64,000 nucleotides of DNA. Source: Paraburkholderia sp. DHOC27. Its GTDB lineage: Bacteria > Pseudomonadota > Gammaproteobacteria > Burkholderiales > Burkholderiaceae. This document shows, in pieces, positions 26,007-34,980 of this stretch. The notes below the pieces were generated by a model. The model was given only the letters and a program-made list of their open reading frames with translations, had not been told where the DNA came from and did not search any database. The stretch is taken from positions 1 through 64,000 of the forward strand of contig NZ_QVQV01000007.1 of assembly GCF_003429005.1 (NCBI RefSeq), given 5' to 3'. The position numbers and the translations under genes are program-made. How positions within the stretch are numbered: the first letter of the stretch is position 1; each line of letters starts with the position of its first letter.

Positions 26007-27329
26007 CTAGAACAGATACAAGCCCGCCACGAACACCACCCCCGAAAACAGCAGCGCCGTGACGCAATAACCCATGATGTCGCGCACGCCGAGCCCTGCG
26101 ATCGCCAAGGCCGGCAGCGCCCAGAACGGTTGCGCCATGTTGGTCCACGCCTCGCCGTAAGCGATCGCCATCGCCGACTTGCCGAGGTCCGCATGCAACG
26201 CCTGCGCTGCCGGCATCACGAACGGGCCCTGCACCACCCAGTGACCGCCGCCGCTCGGCACCGCGAAGTTGATCACCGCCGAACTGAGGAACGCCAGCAA
26301 CGGAAAGGTATGCACGTTGGCGATATCGACGAACCAGTTGGTAATCACGCCGGCGAGCCCCGAGTGATCCATCAGCGCCTGAATGCCGGCATAAAACGGA
26401 AACTGGATCATGATGCCGGCGGTGCCTTTGGCAGCCGCACCCACGGCGCGCGCATAGGCCATCGGCGTTTTGTGCAGGACCATACCCGCGGCCAGAAATA
26501 CCAGGTTGACCGTATCGATGTCGAGCACGAAGCCCTTCTGCACCGTGCGCACGACCAGAAACACCGCCACTGCGAGCGCCACCAGCATGGCCAGCAGACG
26601 GCTCTCTTCGAGACGCTCGGCCAACGTCGCATTGGCCGACAGCGTACGTTCGACGGTGGGCGGGTCTTCGAGCAAGGCGGGATCCACGGCCACCACGTCC
26701 TCGGGCTTCGGCACCATCAGGCGGGCCAGGATTGGCAGCAGCACGATCAGACCGAACGTGATGAAGGCGTTATAGCCCGTGAAGAGCGTATGCGAGACCG
26801 GAATCAGGCCGATGGTCTTTTCCATCGGATTGCCCTTGGTGGCCGCGACGAGCGGCACCGAACCCGACAGGCCGCCGTGCCACGTGAGGAAGCCCATGTA
26901 GGCACTGGCGACCAGCAGCCGATAGTCGGTGCCCTGCACGCGGCGCGCCACTTCACGCGCGAGCATCGCGCCCAGCACGAGTCCGAAGCCCCAGTTGATC
27001 GCACATGCCACCGAGCCGCAGAACGCCACCAGCATCACCCCTTGCCCCGGCGTGCGCGCCGAACTGGCAAGCGCCACCAGCAGGCGCTTGACCGGTCCCG
27101 AACTGGCGAGCGCGTGTCCGGTAACGAGGATCATGGCCATCTGCATCGAGAAGGCCAGCAGGTTCCAGAAGCCCGCGCCCCACTCCATCACCAGTTCGGC
27201 GGGGCCCTTGGGCGTGAGGCCGAAGGCCAGCACGAAGGTGCCGATGGTCAGGAAGATCGCGAAGATCAAGGGATCAGGCAGGACCCGATGCACCACCTGT
27301 GTAAAAAACCGCGAGATACGCTGGATCAA
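26007..27329 (-). CDS. atoE: Short-chain fatty acid transporter AtoE family
   Basis: 440-residue inner-membrane permease of the AtoE family, which imports acetoacetate and short-chain fatty acids. Many hydrophobic helices span the protein, and the segments AINWGFGLVLGAMLAREVARR and FAVPSGGGHWVVQGPF are characteristic. The length is normal for the family. The nearest upstream gene on the same strand is a LysR regulator 317 bp away. No ato catabolic genes are adjacent. Confidence 0.9.
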   Translation of the reverse strand: MIQRISRFFTQVVHRVLPDPLIFAIFLTIGTFVLAFGLTPKGPAELVMEWGAGFWNLLAFSMQMAMILVTGHALASSGPVKRLLVALASSARTPGQGVMLVAFCGSVACAINWGFGLVLGAMLAREVARRVQGTDYRLLVASAYMGFLTWHGGLSGSVPLVAATKGNPMEKTIGLIPVSHTLFTGYNAFITFGLIVLLPILARLMVPKPEDVVAVDPALLEDPPTVERTLSANATLAERLEESRLLAMLVALAVAVFLVVRTVQKGFVLDIDTVNLVFLAAGMVLHKTPMAYARAVGAAAKGTAGIMIQFPFYAGIQALMDHSGLAGVITNWFVDIANVHTFPLLAFLSSAVINFAVPSGGGHWVVQGPFVMPAAQALHADLGKSAMAIAYGEAWTNMAQPFWALPALAIAGLGVRDIMGYCVTALLFSGVVFVAGLYLF

Positions 27330-27646
27330 CTTGGCTACTCCTCGAAACTTATGTTGTTTTTTGATGAATACGGGGCGCCGCGCGGGCGTACCGCGTGCCT
27401 GCAGGAATCTCCCCGCTGCAGGATCGTCGGCGCAGTGTTTGACTGCTGTGCGCGGGCGGCTGCCTGCCCTTTGGATCAGGCGGCGATTCTTGCATAAATC
27501 CCGCTATCGTTCTTGTTAGCTGCGCAAAAGATAAGGAGGCTCGGGGTCCGCATTTGCACGCTCGTTTGCGTGCTCATTGGCGTACTCATTTTGCACGCCG
27601 GTAAAAGCGCGAGACGACATGCAGCGCGCCGGGTCACTCCCCTCCA
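27330..27646. other. Intergenic region upstream of atoE
   Basis: 317 bp between the LysR stop and the atoE start. It contains a 12-bp imperfect repeat at 27560-27595 and two CTGCAGGA copies near 27400 and 27417. The atoE promoter is expected here. Confidence 0.45.
27560..27595. repeat. Imperfect 12-bp tandem repeat, three units
   Basis: GCTCGTTTGCGT, GCTCATTGGCGT and ACTCATTTTGCA run in tandem. The first overlaps a short inverted repeat GCACGC/GCGTGC (27556-27573). It lies between the LysR stop and atoE. Confidence 0.55.
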
Positions 27647-28561
27647 TCACTGCACGATGAACGGCAGCTTGAGCATATCCAGAAAAGCCCTTGCCACCGG
27701 CGTGGCCGGTTCGCCATCGCGGCCCTTGAAGACGGCGGCCAGTTCCCAGCACGGCTCGTCGGCTTCGCACAGCGTGGCGAGCGCGATGGGTGCGCCGCGC
27801 GTGTCGCGCACGCGGGCGGCCGCCACGGATTCCGGCACCATCGCCACCGCGAGACCCTGCGCGGCCAGTTCCAGCAGCATCGGCATATCGTTGACTTCGA
27901 AACCCGTGCGGCGTTGCAGGCCGGCGGCCGCGAAGCTGCGATCGACGAGCCGCCGCACACTCCAGTCCGGCCGCAGATCGGCGAAGATTTCCGTACTCAG
28001 ATCGCCGAGCGTGAGCTCGCGCTGCCCCGCCAGACGATGCTGGCGCGCGCAGACAATCACCATGCCCTCGCAGGCGAACATCTGGCATCCAAGGTCGTCG
28101 GGCGCGGGAATGGTGGGCTGCGTGAAGGCGAGATCGATGCGCCCCTCCCGCACTTCGTCGATCAGCGCGCGCGAACCATCGAGTGTCAGTTCGATATCAA
28201 TGCCACCAAAGGCGGCCCGAAACTGCCCGAGCGACGCCGGCAGATCGATAAACGGTGCAAGCCCGTGAATCGCACCAATGCTGAGGCGCCCGCGTGCGAG
28301 ACCATGCACCTGGGTCACCGCATTGCGCGCCTCCTGGGCGGCGGCGAGCACCCGGCGCGCTTCGGCGAACAGTACCTCGCCCGCCGGAGTCAGCGCCACG
28401 CGGCGCGTGCTGCGCACGAACAGGGGTCCACCCAGGTCGTCCTCCAGCGAACGGATCGACGCGGACAGTCCCGACTGCACCAGATTCAGACGCCGTGATG
28501 CACGGGTGAAATGACGTTCTTCGGCGACCGCCACGAAATGTTCGAGCTGCTTCAGGTCCAC
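27647..28561 (-). CDS. LysR-family transcriptional regulator
   Basis: 304-residue LysR regulator with N-terminal helix-turn-helix (MDLKQLEHFVAVAEERHFTRASRRLN) and effector domain. The N-terminus resembles the CatR/CbbR-like hydrocarbon group. It is divergent from the aldo-keto reductase gene; the 192-bp gap holds two dyads at 28582-28618, which are likely operator candidates. It probably regulates the reductase, and possibly atoE downstream (inference). Confidence 0.87.
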   Translation of the reverse strand: MDLKQLEHFVAVAEERHFTRASRRLNLVQSGLSASIRSLEDDLGGPLFVRSTRRVALTPAGEVLFAEARRVLAAAQEARNAVTQVHGLARGRLSIGAIHGLAPFIDLPASLGQFRAAFGGIDIELTLDGSRALIDEVREGRIDLAFTQPTIPAPDDLGCQMFACEGMVIVCARQHRLAGQRELTLGDLSTEIFADLRPDWSVRRLVDRSFAAAGLQRRTGFEVNDMPMLLELAAQGLAVAMVPESVAAARVRDTRGAPIALATLCEADEPCWELAAVFKGRDGEPATPVARAFLDMLKLPFIVQ

Positions 28562-28581
28562 GATGTACGGCTCCTTGACTG

Positions 28582-28618
28582 GCTGAATGATTCAGCATTC
28601 ACAGCGCTTAATTTAAGC
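28582..28618. promoter_or_regulatory. Two dyads in the LysR / aldo-keto reductase promoter region
   Basis: GCTGAA-TGA-TTCAGC (28582-28596) and GCTTAA-T-TTAAGC (28606-28618) are perfect inverted repeats 24 bp apart. Such a pair fits LysR recognition and activation sites between divergent genes. Confidence 0.5.
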
Positions 28619-28753
28619 ATATATTTCCGTTGGAACGATAAGTGAATCTCCGCTATCGTCAATGGCTCGCATGCTTCTGATGGCACAGCGCTTGCGCGTC
28701 TGTTCGGGCTTATCCGCGTCGCTACCTCGTCGATACACAGGAGATTGATTGAC

Positions 28754-29812
28754 ATGGAATATCGTCAACTTGGCCGCTCAGGCCTGAAGATTTCGACCAT
28801 CACCCTCGGCACCATGACAATGGGCGGCAAGGGCAAATTCGCCAGCGTCGGTGAGGTGGGTCTCGAAGAGGCGCGTCGGCAGATCGATATGTGCCTCGAC
28901 GCCGGCGTCAATCTGATCGACACGGCGGATGTCTACTCGGCGGGGGCGTCCGAAGAAATCGTCGGCGCGGCCTTGGGCGGCAAGCGCAAAGGTGGCGTGC
29001 TGCTCGCCAGCAAGGCGCGCTTCCCGATGGGCGACGGTCCGAACGACCGCGGCCTGTCGCGCCATCATCTGATCGAGGCGTGCGAAGCAAGCCTGCGGCG
29101 CCTCAAGACCGATGTGATCGACCTTTACCAGGTGCACGAATGGGACGGCCTGACGCCGCTCGAAGAGACGCTCGAAGCGCTCGACCTGCTGGTGAAGCAG
29201 GGCAAGATCCGCTACGTAGGCTGCTCGAACTACTCGGGCTGGCATCTGATGAAAGCGCTCGGCATCAGCGAGCGCGATCGTCTGCCGCGCTTCGTGAGCC
29301 AGCAGATTCACTACACCCTCGAAGCGCGCGAAGCCGAGTACGAACTCGCCCCCATCTCGATCGATCAGGGCCTCGGCATTCTGGTGTGGAGTCCGCTCGC
29401 GGGCGGCCTGCTTTCGGGCAAGCATCGCCGCGACCAGTCGCCGGAAGGCACGCGTCAACTGGCCGGCTGGACCGAGCCGCCGATTCGCGATGCCGAGCGC
29501 CTCTGGTCCATCGTCGATACGCTGGTCGAAGTCGCGGAGGAGCACAACGTTTCGGCCGCGCAGGTCGCGCTGGCCTGGACGCTGGGACGCCCCGCGGTGA
29601 GTTCGGTCGTGATCGGCGGTCGCAACGAGAAGCAGCTCAGCGATAACCTCGGCGCCGCCAACCTCACGCTAAGCGCCGAGCAACGCGCACGGCTCGACAA
29701 GGTGAGCCTGCCGCCCCTGCTCTATCCGTACTGGCATCAGATGCGCACCGCCAGCGACCGGCTCGGCGCCGCGGATCTGTCGTTGATCGCGCCACATCTC
29801 AAGGAGTCTTGA
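28754..29812 (+). CDS. Aldo/keto reductase
   Basis: 352-residue NADPH-dependent aldo/keto reductase (TIM barrel). The catalytic set is visible: Asp and Tyr in DTADVYS, Lys in LLASKARFP and His in YQVHEWD. The C-terminal half has the NADPH-binding segment (VVIGGRNEKQLSDNLGA). ATG 28754 has AGGAG upstream and begins at the family MEYRQLGRSGLK; an ATG 9 bases earlier is less suitable. It is divergent from a LysR gene. A second reductase of this family lies at 53682-54719. The substrate is unknown. Confidence 0.9.
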   Translation: MEYRQLGRSGLKISTITLGTMTMGGKGKFASVGEVGLEEARRQIDMCLDAGVNLIDTADVYSAGASEEIVGAALGGKRKGGVLLASKARFPMGDGPNDRGLSRHHLIEACEASLRRLKTDVIDLYQVHEWDGLTPLEETLEALDLLVKQGKIRYVGCSNYSGWHLMKALGISERDRLPRFVSQQIHYTLEAREAEYELAPISIDQGLGILVWSPLAGGLLSGKHRRDQSPEGTRQLAGWTEPPIRDAERLWSIVDTLVEVAEEHNVSAAQVALAWTLGRPAVSSVVIGGRNEKQLSDNLGAANLTLSAEQRARLDKVSLPPLLYPYWHQMRTASDRLGAADLSLIAPHLKES

Positions 29813-29901
29813 TGAATCGCGGCGGTGGGTTTTGCGCGGACGTGCAGGAAGCACGTCTAGCCATTATCGGAATCCACCGTCTGCTGGCCACGGTCTCTTG
29901 A
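29812..29901 (+). CDS. Candidate 29-residue ORF coupled to the aldo/keto reductase gene
   Basis: The ATG overlaps the reductase stop (TGATG), with AAGGAG 5 bases upstream, an ideal coupled start. The predicted peptide begins MNRGGGFCADVQEARL and ends LLATVS. A perfect 7-bp hairpin (29839-29857) lies inside. It is too short to judge coding potential and has no recognised family, so it may be chance. Confidence 0.3.
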   Translation: MNRGGGFCADVQEARLAIIGIHRLLATVS

Positions 29902-29916
29902 CCCGCCGCGCAAAAC

Positions 29917-29952
29917 AAAACCGGTTGTCCGTCCACACGGGCAACCGGTTTT
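29917..29952. terminator. Bidirectional intrinsic terminator
   Basis: An 11-bp inverted repeat (AAAACCGGTTG / CAACCGGTTTT) with a 14-base loop and flanking A and T runs, between the convergent aldo/keto reductase and porin genes. It can end transcription from both sides. Confidence 0.85.
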
Positions 29953-30010
29953 TTCATGTGCAGCGAAGCACGCTCGCAGGCTGCCGTACGACAGTCCGCC
30001 AACGCCAGGC

Positions 30011-31198
30011 TTAGAACTTGTGCCGCAGACCGACGCTCACGAGTTCCTGCGTGTTGGTGCCGCCATAACCATACGAGCCCACGGAAGCCTGTGCGGCCAC
30101 CACGCCCGTACCTTCCGCATCCAGCGTTTCGCCGCTGGCATGCTGCCATGCGCCGACCAGATAAACGTCGGTACGTTTGGACAGGTTGTAATCGACACCC
30201 GCTGAGACCTGATGGTAGGTCGCGCCGGTATCGCCGCTCGACTTGGTGTAGCTATATCCGACGCCCACCAGCAGGGCCGGCGTGGCCTGATAGTCGAGGA
30301 AACCCTGACCCGTGTTGTACTTCTCGGTCGAGGCAAAGGCCGACTGGCCATCCGACTTGTACTGCGAATTGCTGTAGCCCGCGCCGAATGTGAACGGTCC
30401 GAGTATGTACTGGCCGGCCACCCGCGCGATGTTGATGGACCGCGCGGTCTGATAACCGAGGTTGATGAGCGAGCCGTCGAAGGTGCCGTCCGAGGTACCG
30501 CCCCAACCGGTGCCTCCCGTCGTCGACGGACGCACGAGACCCGTGACCGACGGATTATCCGCGACGAAGTAACCGGCCGCGATCGAGAACGGGCCGTTGT
30601 TATAGGCCGCGGCTGCCGACCACGTCTGTCCTGAGCCGGTTTGCCCCGCTACGCCGCCGAACGCATACATGCCTTCGACCTGCAAACCGGAGAACACCGG
30701 CGAGACGTATTTGATGGCGTTGTTGGTGCGCGAGCTGTTGTCGTAGTTATCGACGTCCCCGGCGGTGGCGAACGTGCTGCCGAAGTAGTTGTCGGCCGTG
30801 ATGCCCTGCACGAGATCGACCAGCGGATCATATTGGCGGCCCAGCGTGACGGTGCCGTACTGATCCGCGGAGAGGCCCACGAATGCCTGGCGACCCCACA
30901 GGCGGCCGCCCTGTGCAAGCGATCCCGTGGAAGGATTAAAGCCGTTCTCCAACTGGAAGATGGCCTTCAGTCCGCCGCCCAGGTCTTCCTGTCCCTTCAA
31001 GCCCCAGCGGCTACCGGACAGGTCGCCATTACTGGCATTGCCGATCGACCACTGATTCTGCCCGGCCGCATTGGCGTTATGAATGAAGGTCACCGCGGTG
31101 TCGATCGTTCCGTAAAGCGTCACGCTGCTTTGAGCATGCGCGGCGCCGGCAACACCAAGCAAGGCGAGCGAGAGGCTCGACAGGGCTATTCGTTTCAT
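30011..31198 (-). CDS. Gram-negative trimeric porin
   Basis: 395-residue outer-membrane porin of the Burkholderia OpcP/OmpC-like class. It has a signal peptide MKRIALSSLSLALLG ... AHA, then SSVTLYGTIDTAVTF as the first strand, a loop-3 region around 110-130, and a terminal phenylalanine (VGLRHKF) needed for assembly. It allows diffusion of small hydrophilic solutes. I choose the second of two adjacent ATGs (31198), as GGAG is 5 bases upstream; 31201 is the alternative. Confidence 0.9.
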   Translation of the reverse strand: MKRIALSSLSLALLGVAGAAHAQSSVTLYGTIDTAVTFIHNANAAGQNQWSIGNASNGDLSGSRWGLKGQEDLGGGLKAIFQLENGFNPSTGSLAQGGRLWGRQAFVGLSADQYGTVTLGRQYDPLVDLVQGITADNYFGSTFATAGDVDNYDNSSRTNNAIKYVSPVFSGLQVEGMYAFGGVAGQTGSGQTWSAAAAYNNGPFSIAAGYFVADNPSVTGLVRPSTTGGTGWGGTSDGTFDGSLINLGYQTARSINIARVAGQYILGPFTFGAGYSNSQYKSDGQSAFASTEKYNTGQGFLDYQATPALLVGVGYSYTKSSGDTGATYHQVSAGVDYNLSKRTDVYLVGAWQHASGETLDAEGTGVVAAQASVGSYGYGGTNTQELVSVGLRHKF

Positions 31199-31201
31199 CA
31201 T

Positions 31202-31566
31202 TTCTCCGGGAGGTCAATGACTCGGTTATTGCGTCAATGACAATAGCGCTTTGCACTCTTCCAGAATATAAAAAAAGATTCCTGTCGCAAAAACGTCACA
31301 CCCGCTCAGCCTTGCGGCGCAAGGCGTGCCAGTACTATTGCGATAGTGGAAATACTTAATTGAGACAAAAGATAAGAGTGGCCTGCGCGCCGAGGCGAGA
31401 TCCGGCACGGTAATGAATGGCTGGCAATTCTTCATGCAATTCGTAAGCGGCGCATTAAAGCATAACGAATGCCAGATATAGCGCTGCTTTCAATTCCGGA
31501 GAATGCAGACAAAGCGGATTAAATACGCAAAACCGGAATTCGATCTTCTTAATTTGTGCCAGATAA
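31202..31566. other. Intergenic region upstream of the porin
   Basis: 365 bp of lower GC content between the ribose regulator stop and the porin start, with the porin promoter on the minus strand. A 5-bp-arm inverted repeat ACTAT/ATAGT lies at 31334-31347. No gene was found. Confidence 0.5.
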
Positions 31567-32592
31567 TCAGTCGCCCCGGCCTTGCACACCCCGATAATGG
31601 ATGTGCGCCGGCACCTGTAGCGATTCGAATGCGGCATTGCCTTCGAGCAAGGCGAACACGCAGCGCAGGCTATGCTCGGCGAGCTGCCGGCTGTCCTGCA
31701 CGATGGCGTCAATGGAAAGCGGCAGGCAGTCGAGCAGTTGATGATCGTCGAAGGTCATCAGGCGGCGCGGCGCCTCGCCAAGCTTGTGCGCCTCGTTCAT
31801 GAACGACAGCACCCCTTCCAGCAAGGTGATGGACCCGGCGAACAGCGCCTGCGGATACCGCCCGTGCGTCTCGAACCAGGCCTGCATCAGCGCGTGTCCT
31901 GATTCACGCTGATAGTCGCGTTGATGCACCCAGTCCGGTTGTTCCGTGAGGCTGTGTTTGGCCAGCGCCTGCCGGTAGCCCGCCAGGCGGTCGCGGCTCG
32001 CCGAGAGTTCCGGCTGACCGCCGAAGTACACCACCTCGCGCGCGCCCTCTTCCAGCGCGTTGCCGACGAGCGTGGCGACCGTCTCCGTCGCATCGGTCAC
32101 CACGTAGGGGATGTCGCTGTCTTCCACGCGGCGATCGGCGAACACCAGCGGCAGGCGCTTGACCCACTTCTCGTAACGCCGCGCGTCCGCGGTACACGGC
32201 ACCACCACCACCCCGTCCACCTGATGCGAAACGAGGTGGGCAATGCCTTCGGTTTCGCGCACCGGGTCTTCGTCGCTCGTCACGATCACCAGTTGATAGC
32301 CGTACTGTTCGCGGCATTGCCACTCCATTGCCTGGGCGAGCGCCGAGTGCGCGGAGTTGGTCAGATCGGGAATCACGAGGCCGATCGTATTGCTGCGCCG
32401 CGAGCGCAGCGCGCGCGCCGATTGCGACGGCGTGAAATGATGGTCCTTCGCAACCTGCAGCACGCGTTCGACGGTGGCGGCGGAGATGCGATAGCGCTCG
32501 GCATAGCCGTTCAACACCATGCTCGCGGTGGTGCGCGAAACGTTCGCGAGGCGAGCAATGTCGTCAATGGTCAGACGCTCGAACTGGGACAC
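31567..32592 (-). CDS. rbsR: LacI-family regulator of the ribose operon
   Basis: 341-residue LacI/GalR-type repressor. The N-terminal helix-turn-helix (LTIDDIARLANVSRTTASMVLNG, residues 7-29) is followed by the hinge and a periplasmic-binding-like ligand domain. It is the last gene of the rbs cluster, 218 bp after rbsB, so it probably represses the cluster and responds to ribose or a phosphorylated ribose. The start is GTG with AGGAAG upstream. Some residues resemble FruR/Cra-type N-termini, but context favours rbsR. Confidence 0.85.
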   Translation of the reverse strand: MSQFERLTIDDIARLANVSRTTASMVLNGYAERYRISAATVERVLQVAKDHHFTPSQSARALRSRRSNTIGLVIPDLTNSAHSALAQAMEWQCREQYGYQLVIVTSDEDPVRETEGIAHLVSHQVDGVVVVPCTADARRYEKWVKRLPLVFADRRVEDSDIPYVVTDATETVATLVGNALEEGAREVVYFGGQPELSASRDRLAGYRQALAKHSLTEQPDWVHQRDYQRESGHALMQAWFETHGRYPQALFAGSITLLEGVLSFMNEAHKLGEAPRRLMTFDDHQLLDCLPLSIDAIVQDSRQLAEHSLRCVFALLEGNAAFESLQVPAHIHYRGVQGRGD

Positions 32593-32705
32593 GCTGGCTT
32601 CCTGGAGACAAAGATGTCGACGCCTTCAACCACGCCAGTCCGCCAGCGTTCACTGCCATGACGGCGCAGCAAGCGGAGCACAACCGCGATCGGGGAAGGG
32701 AGAAT

Positions 32706-32735
32706 GCCGCCACACCAGTGAACCTGGGTGGCGGC
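32706..32735 (-). promoter_or_regulatory. Hairpin between rbsB and rbsR
   Basis: Arms GCCGCCAC and GTGGCGGC, extended inward by CCAG/CTGG with one bulge. No T-run follows. A hairpin here could stop most transcripts or protect the rbsB 3' end, giving more RbsB than RbsR. Confidence 0.5.
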
Positions 32736-32810
32736 CCGCACGGCTTCACGCGTTGATACTAACGCTGATATCAGTGCCAGATGGTACTACGGGGAAGAAC
32801 GGCTGAAAAC

Positions 32811-33755
32811 TTACTGCTTGTAGAGGTTCAGCGGCACGGGGATGAACTTGTCCACCGGCTGGCCGTCCACCAGCTTCTTCGCGGTGTCCACGCCGTACTG
32901 GCCGATCAGTTCCGGCTGCTGCTGCACGGTGGCAGCCATCGTGCCGGCCTTCACGGCGGCGATAGCGTCGTCGGTGGCGTCGAAGCCCACCACGGCCACG
33001 TTCTTCAGACCGGCAGCCTGCAGCGCCTTGACCGCGCCCAGCGCCATTTCGTCGTTCTGCGCGAACACGCCCTGGATGTCCTTGTTGCTCTGGATGATGT
33101 TCTCCATCACCGAGAGGCCCTTGGCGCGGTCGAAGTCAGCCGGCTGCTTCGTGACGATCTTCACGCCGCCCTTCGCTTCGGCTTCCGTATCGAAACCGGC
33201 GCCGCGCTCGTTGGCTGCGGACGAACCCGGAATGCCCTGCAGTTCGACGATATTGCCCTTGCCACCCAGCTTGTCGACCAGGAAGTCGGCCGCCATCTTG
33301 CCGCCCGCCTTGTTGTCCGACGCAATGTGCGAGCTGACTTCAGCGCCGTTCACGCTGCGGTCGAGCGAGATCACCTTGATGCCCTTGTCCGTCGCTTCCT
33401 TCACGACGTTCGCCACGGCCGACGAATCGGTCGGGTTGATCAGGATGACGCTGACCTTCTTCTGGATCAGGTCTTCGACGCTGGCCTGCTGTTTGGCCGG
33501 GTCGTTTTGCGCATCCACGGTGATGAGGGTCACGCCGTCTTTCTTCGCTTCGTCTTCCGCACCCTTGCGCAGCGAGACGAAGAACGGATTGTTGAGCGTC
33601 GAGATCGACAGGCCGATCGTGACGGCACCGCCGGCGGCCGGCGCGGACGCGTCGCTGGCCGCCGCGGCGGCCGTGGTGTCCGGACCCTGCTTCGAACAGG
33701 CAGCGAGACCGACGACGAGCAATGCAGCGGCGAGCGGCGAAATCATCTTTTTCAT
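32811..33755 (-). CDS. rbsB: Ribose ABC transporter substrate-binding protein
   Basis: 314-residue periplasmic-binding protein for D-ribose. The mature core shows GLSISTLNNPFFVSLRKGAE, the VDAQNDPAKQ segment, and binding-site residues around NDEMALGA and GFDATDDA. The signal region MKKMISPLAAALLVVGLAAC ends in a lipobox-like LAAC, suggesting a lipid-anchored form, unusual in Gram-negative ribose-binding proteins. A low-complexity Ala-rich linker follows. It is fifth in the operon, 201 bp after rbsC. Confidence 0.92.
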   Translation of the reverse strand: MKKMISPLAAALLVVGLAACSKQGPDTTAAAAASDASAPAAGGAVTIGLSISTLNNPFFVSLRKGAEDEAKKDGVTLITVDAQNDPAKQQASVEDLIQKKVSVILINPTDSSAVANVVKEATDKGIKVISLDRSVNGAEVSSHIASDNKAGGKMAADFLVDKLGGKGNIVELQGIPGSSAANERGAGFDTEAEAKGGVKIVTKQPADFDRAKGLSVMENIIQSNKDIQGVFAQNDEMALGAVKALQAAGLKNVAVVGFDATDDAIAAVKAGTMAATVQQQPELIGQYGVDTAKKLVDGQPVDKFIPVPLNLYKQ

Positions 33756-33850
33756 TGTCTTCCTCCTGATACCCGCAGTTAGCGTGTGACGGGCATCCGT
33801 TAGTGGTACTACGCGGCTAAAACCGCGCCTGGGTTAAAAAATCGGTTCGG

Positions 33851-33878
33851 GTTGTTGCTTGTACGTTGTTGCTTGTGC
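33851..33878. repeat. 14-bp direct repeat between rbsC and rbsB
   Basis: Two near-identical 14-bp units (GTTGTTGCTTGTAC and GTTGTTGCTTGTGC) in the 201-bp rbsC-rbsB spacer. A weak CGCGG/CCGCG hairpin is nearby at 33812-33827. Function unknown. Confidence 0.6.
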
Positions 33879-33956
33879 GTTGTCACGTTCGGCCGGTGCG
33901 TGGTGCCTGCGCAAGAGCCAGGCATTGCGACGCACGCGGCCGGCAAGACATGCCGC

Positions 33957-34910
33957 TTATTTCTTGTTGCCGCGATCGATCAGCACCGCGAGCAGAATCA
34001 CACCGCCCTTGATGACCTGCTGATAAAACGACGACACGTCCATCAGGTTCAGACCGTTGTTCAGCACGCCGATCAACAGCGCGCCCACCAGCGTGCCGAA
34101 GATCCAGCCTCGGCCGCCCGTCAGGCTCGTGCCGCCCAGCACCACGGCGGCAATGGCGTCGAGTTCGTAGCCGGTGCCGGCGGTCGGCTGCGCGGAGTTC
34201 AGGCGCGAGGTCAGCACCACACCCGCGAGTGCCGCCATCACGCCGGAGATCGTGTACACCCACAGCTGCACGCGATCCACCTTGACGCCCGAGAGCTTGG
34301 CCGCCTCGGTGTTGCCGCCGGTCGCATACACATGACGGCCGAACACGGTCTTCTTCAGCACGAACCAGAACACCGCGAACATCACCAGCATCAGCACGAC
34401 GGGAATCGGCACCAGACGCGCCACGTAGCCGCCACCCAGCAACGAGAAGAAGTCGCTATTGAAGCTGCTGATCGGGCTGCCGTTCGAGACCACCAGTGCC
34501 AGGCCGCGCAACACCGTCATCGAGCCAAGCGTGGCGATGAACGGCGCCACCTTGCCCTTGCTGATGACGAGCCCGTTGGCAAGCCCCATCACGCCACCCG
34601 CGACGATGCCGGCGAGCGTCGCAACGCCGGCCGAGGTGCCGCTTTGCATGAGACTCGCGATGATCACCGACGACAGCGCCAGCACCGAGCCCGCCGACAG
34701 GTCGATGCCGCCCAGCAGGATCACGAGCGTCATCCCGAACGCGATCAACGCGTTGATCGACGCCTGGCGCATCACGTTGAGCAGGTTGTCGAGCGTGAGG
34801 AAGCTGGGGCTGATGATGGACAGCCCCACTGCGATGAGCAGCAGCGCGATGAACGGGCCGAGCTTTTGCAGCGTGGCCTTGGTACTGGGGGTCATGGTTA
34901 AGGTCGCCAT
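33957..34910 (-). CDS. rbsC: Ribose ABC transporter permease
   Basis: 317-residue permease of the RbsC/AraH family, inner-membrane channel of the ribose importer. Multiple hydrophobic helices span the protein and family motifs such as GGIDLSAGSVLALSSV and YAxGGNxEAAxLSGV are present. It lies 70 bp after rbsA. The first residues MATLTMTPSTKA form a short cytoplasmic leader. Confidence 0.93.
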   Translation of the reverse strand: MATLTMTPSTKATLQKLGPFIALLLIAVGLSIISPSFLTLDNLLNVMRQASINALIAFGMTLVILLGGIDLSAGSVLALSSVIIASLMQSGTSAGVATLAGIVAGGVMGLANGLVISKGKVAPFIATLGSMTVLRGLALVVSNGSPISSFNSDFFSLLGGGYVARLVPIPVVLMLVMFAVFWFVLKKTVFGRHVYATGGNTEAAKLSGVKVDRVQLWVYTISGVMAALAGVVLTSRLNSAQPTAGTGYELDAIAAVVLGGTSLTGGRGWIFGTLVGALLIGVLNNGLNLMDVSSFYQQVIKGGVILLAVLIDRGNKK

Positions 34911-34980
34911 ATCGTGTCTCTCGATGTCTGCGGCACGGGCCGCGGTCGCATGTTGGGTTGAGCCGTTCGGGTCGGGTCGC

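Noticed and set aside
26130..27497. 455-codon open frame on the plus strand
   Set aside because: Antisense to atoE, with His/Arg-rich composition typical of a shadow frame.
33812..33827. Terminator between rbsC and rbsB
   Set aside because: The CGCGG/CCGCG stem is only 5 bp with no T-run on the coding strand, too weak to call.
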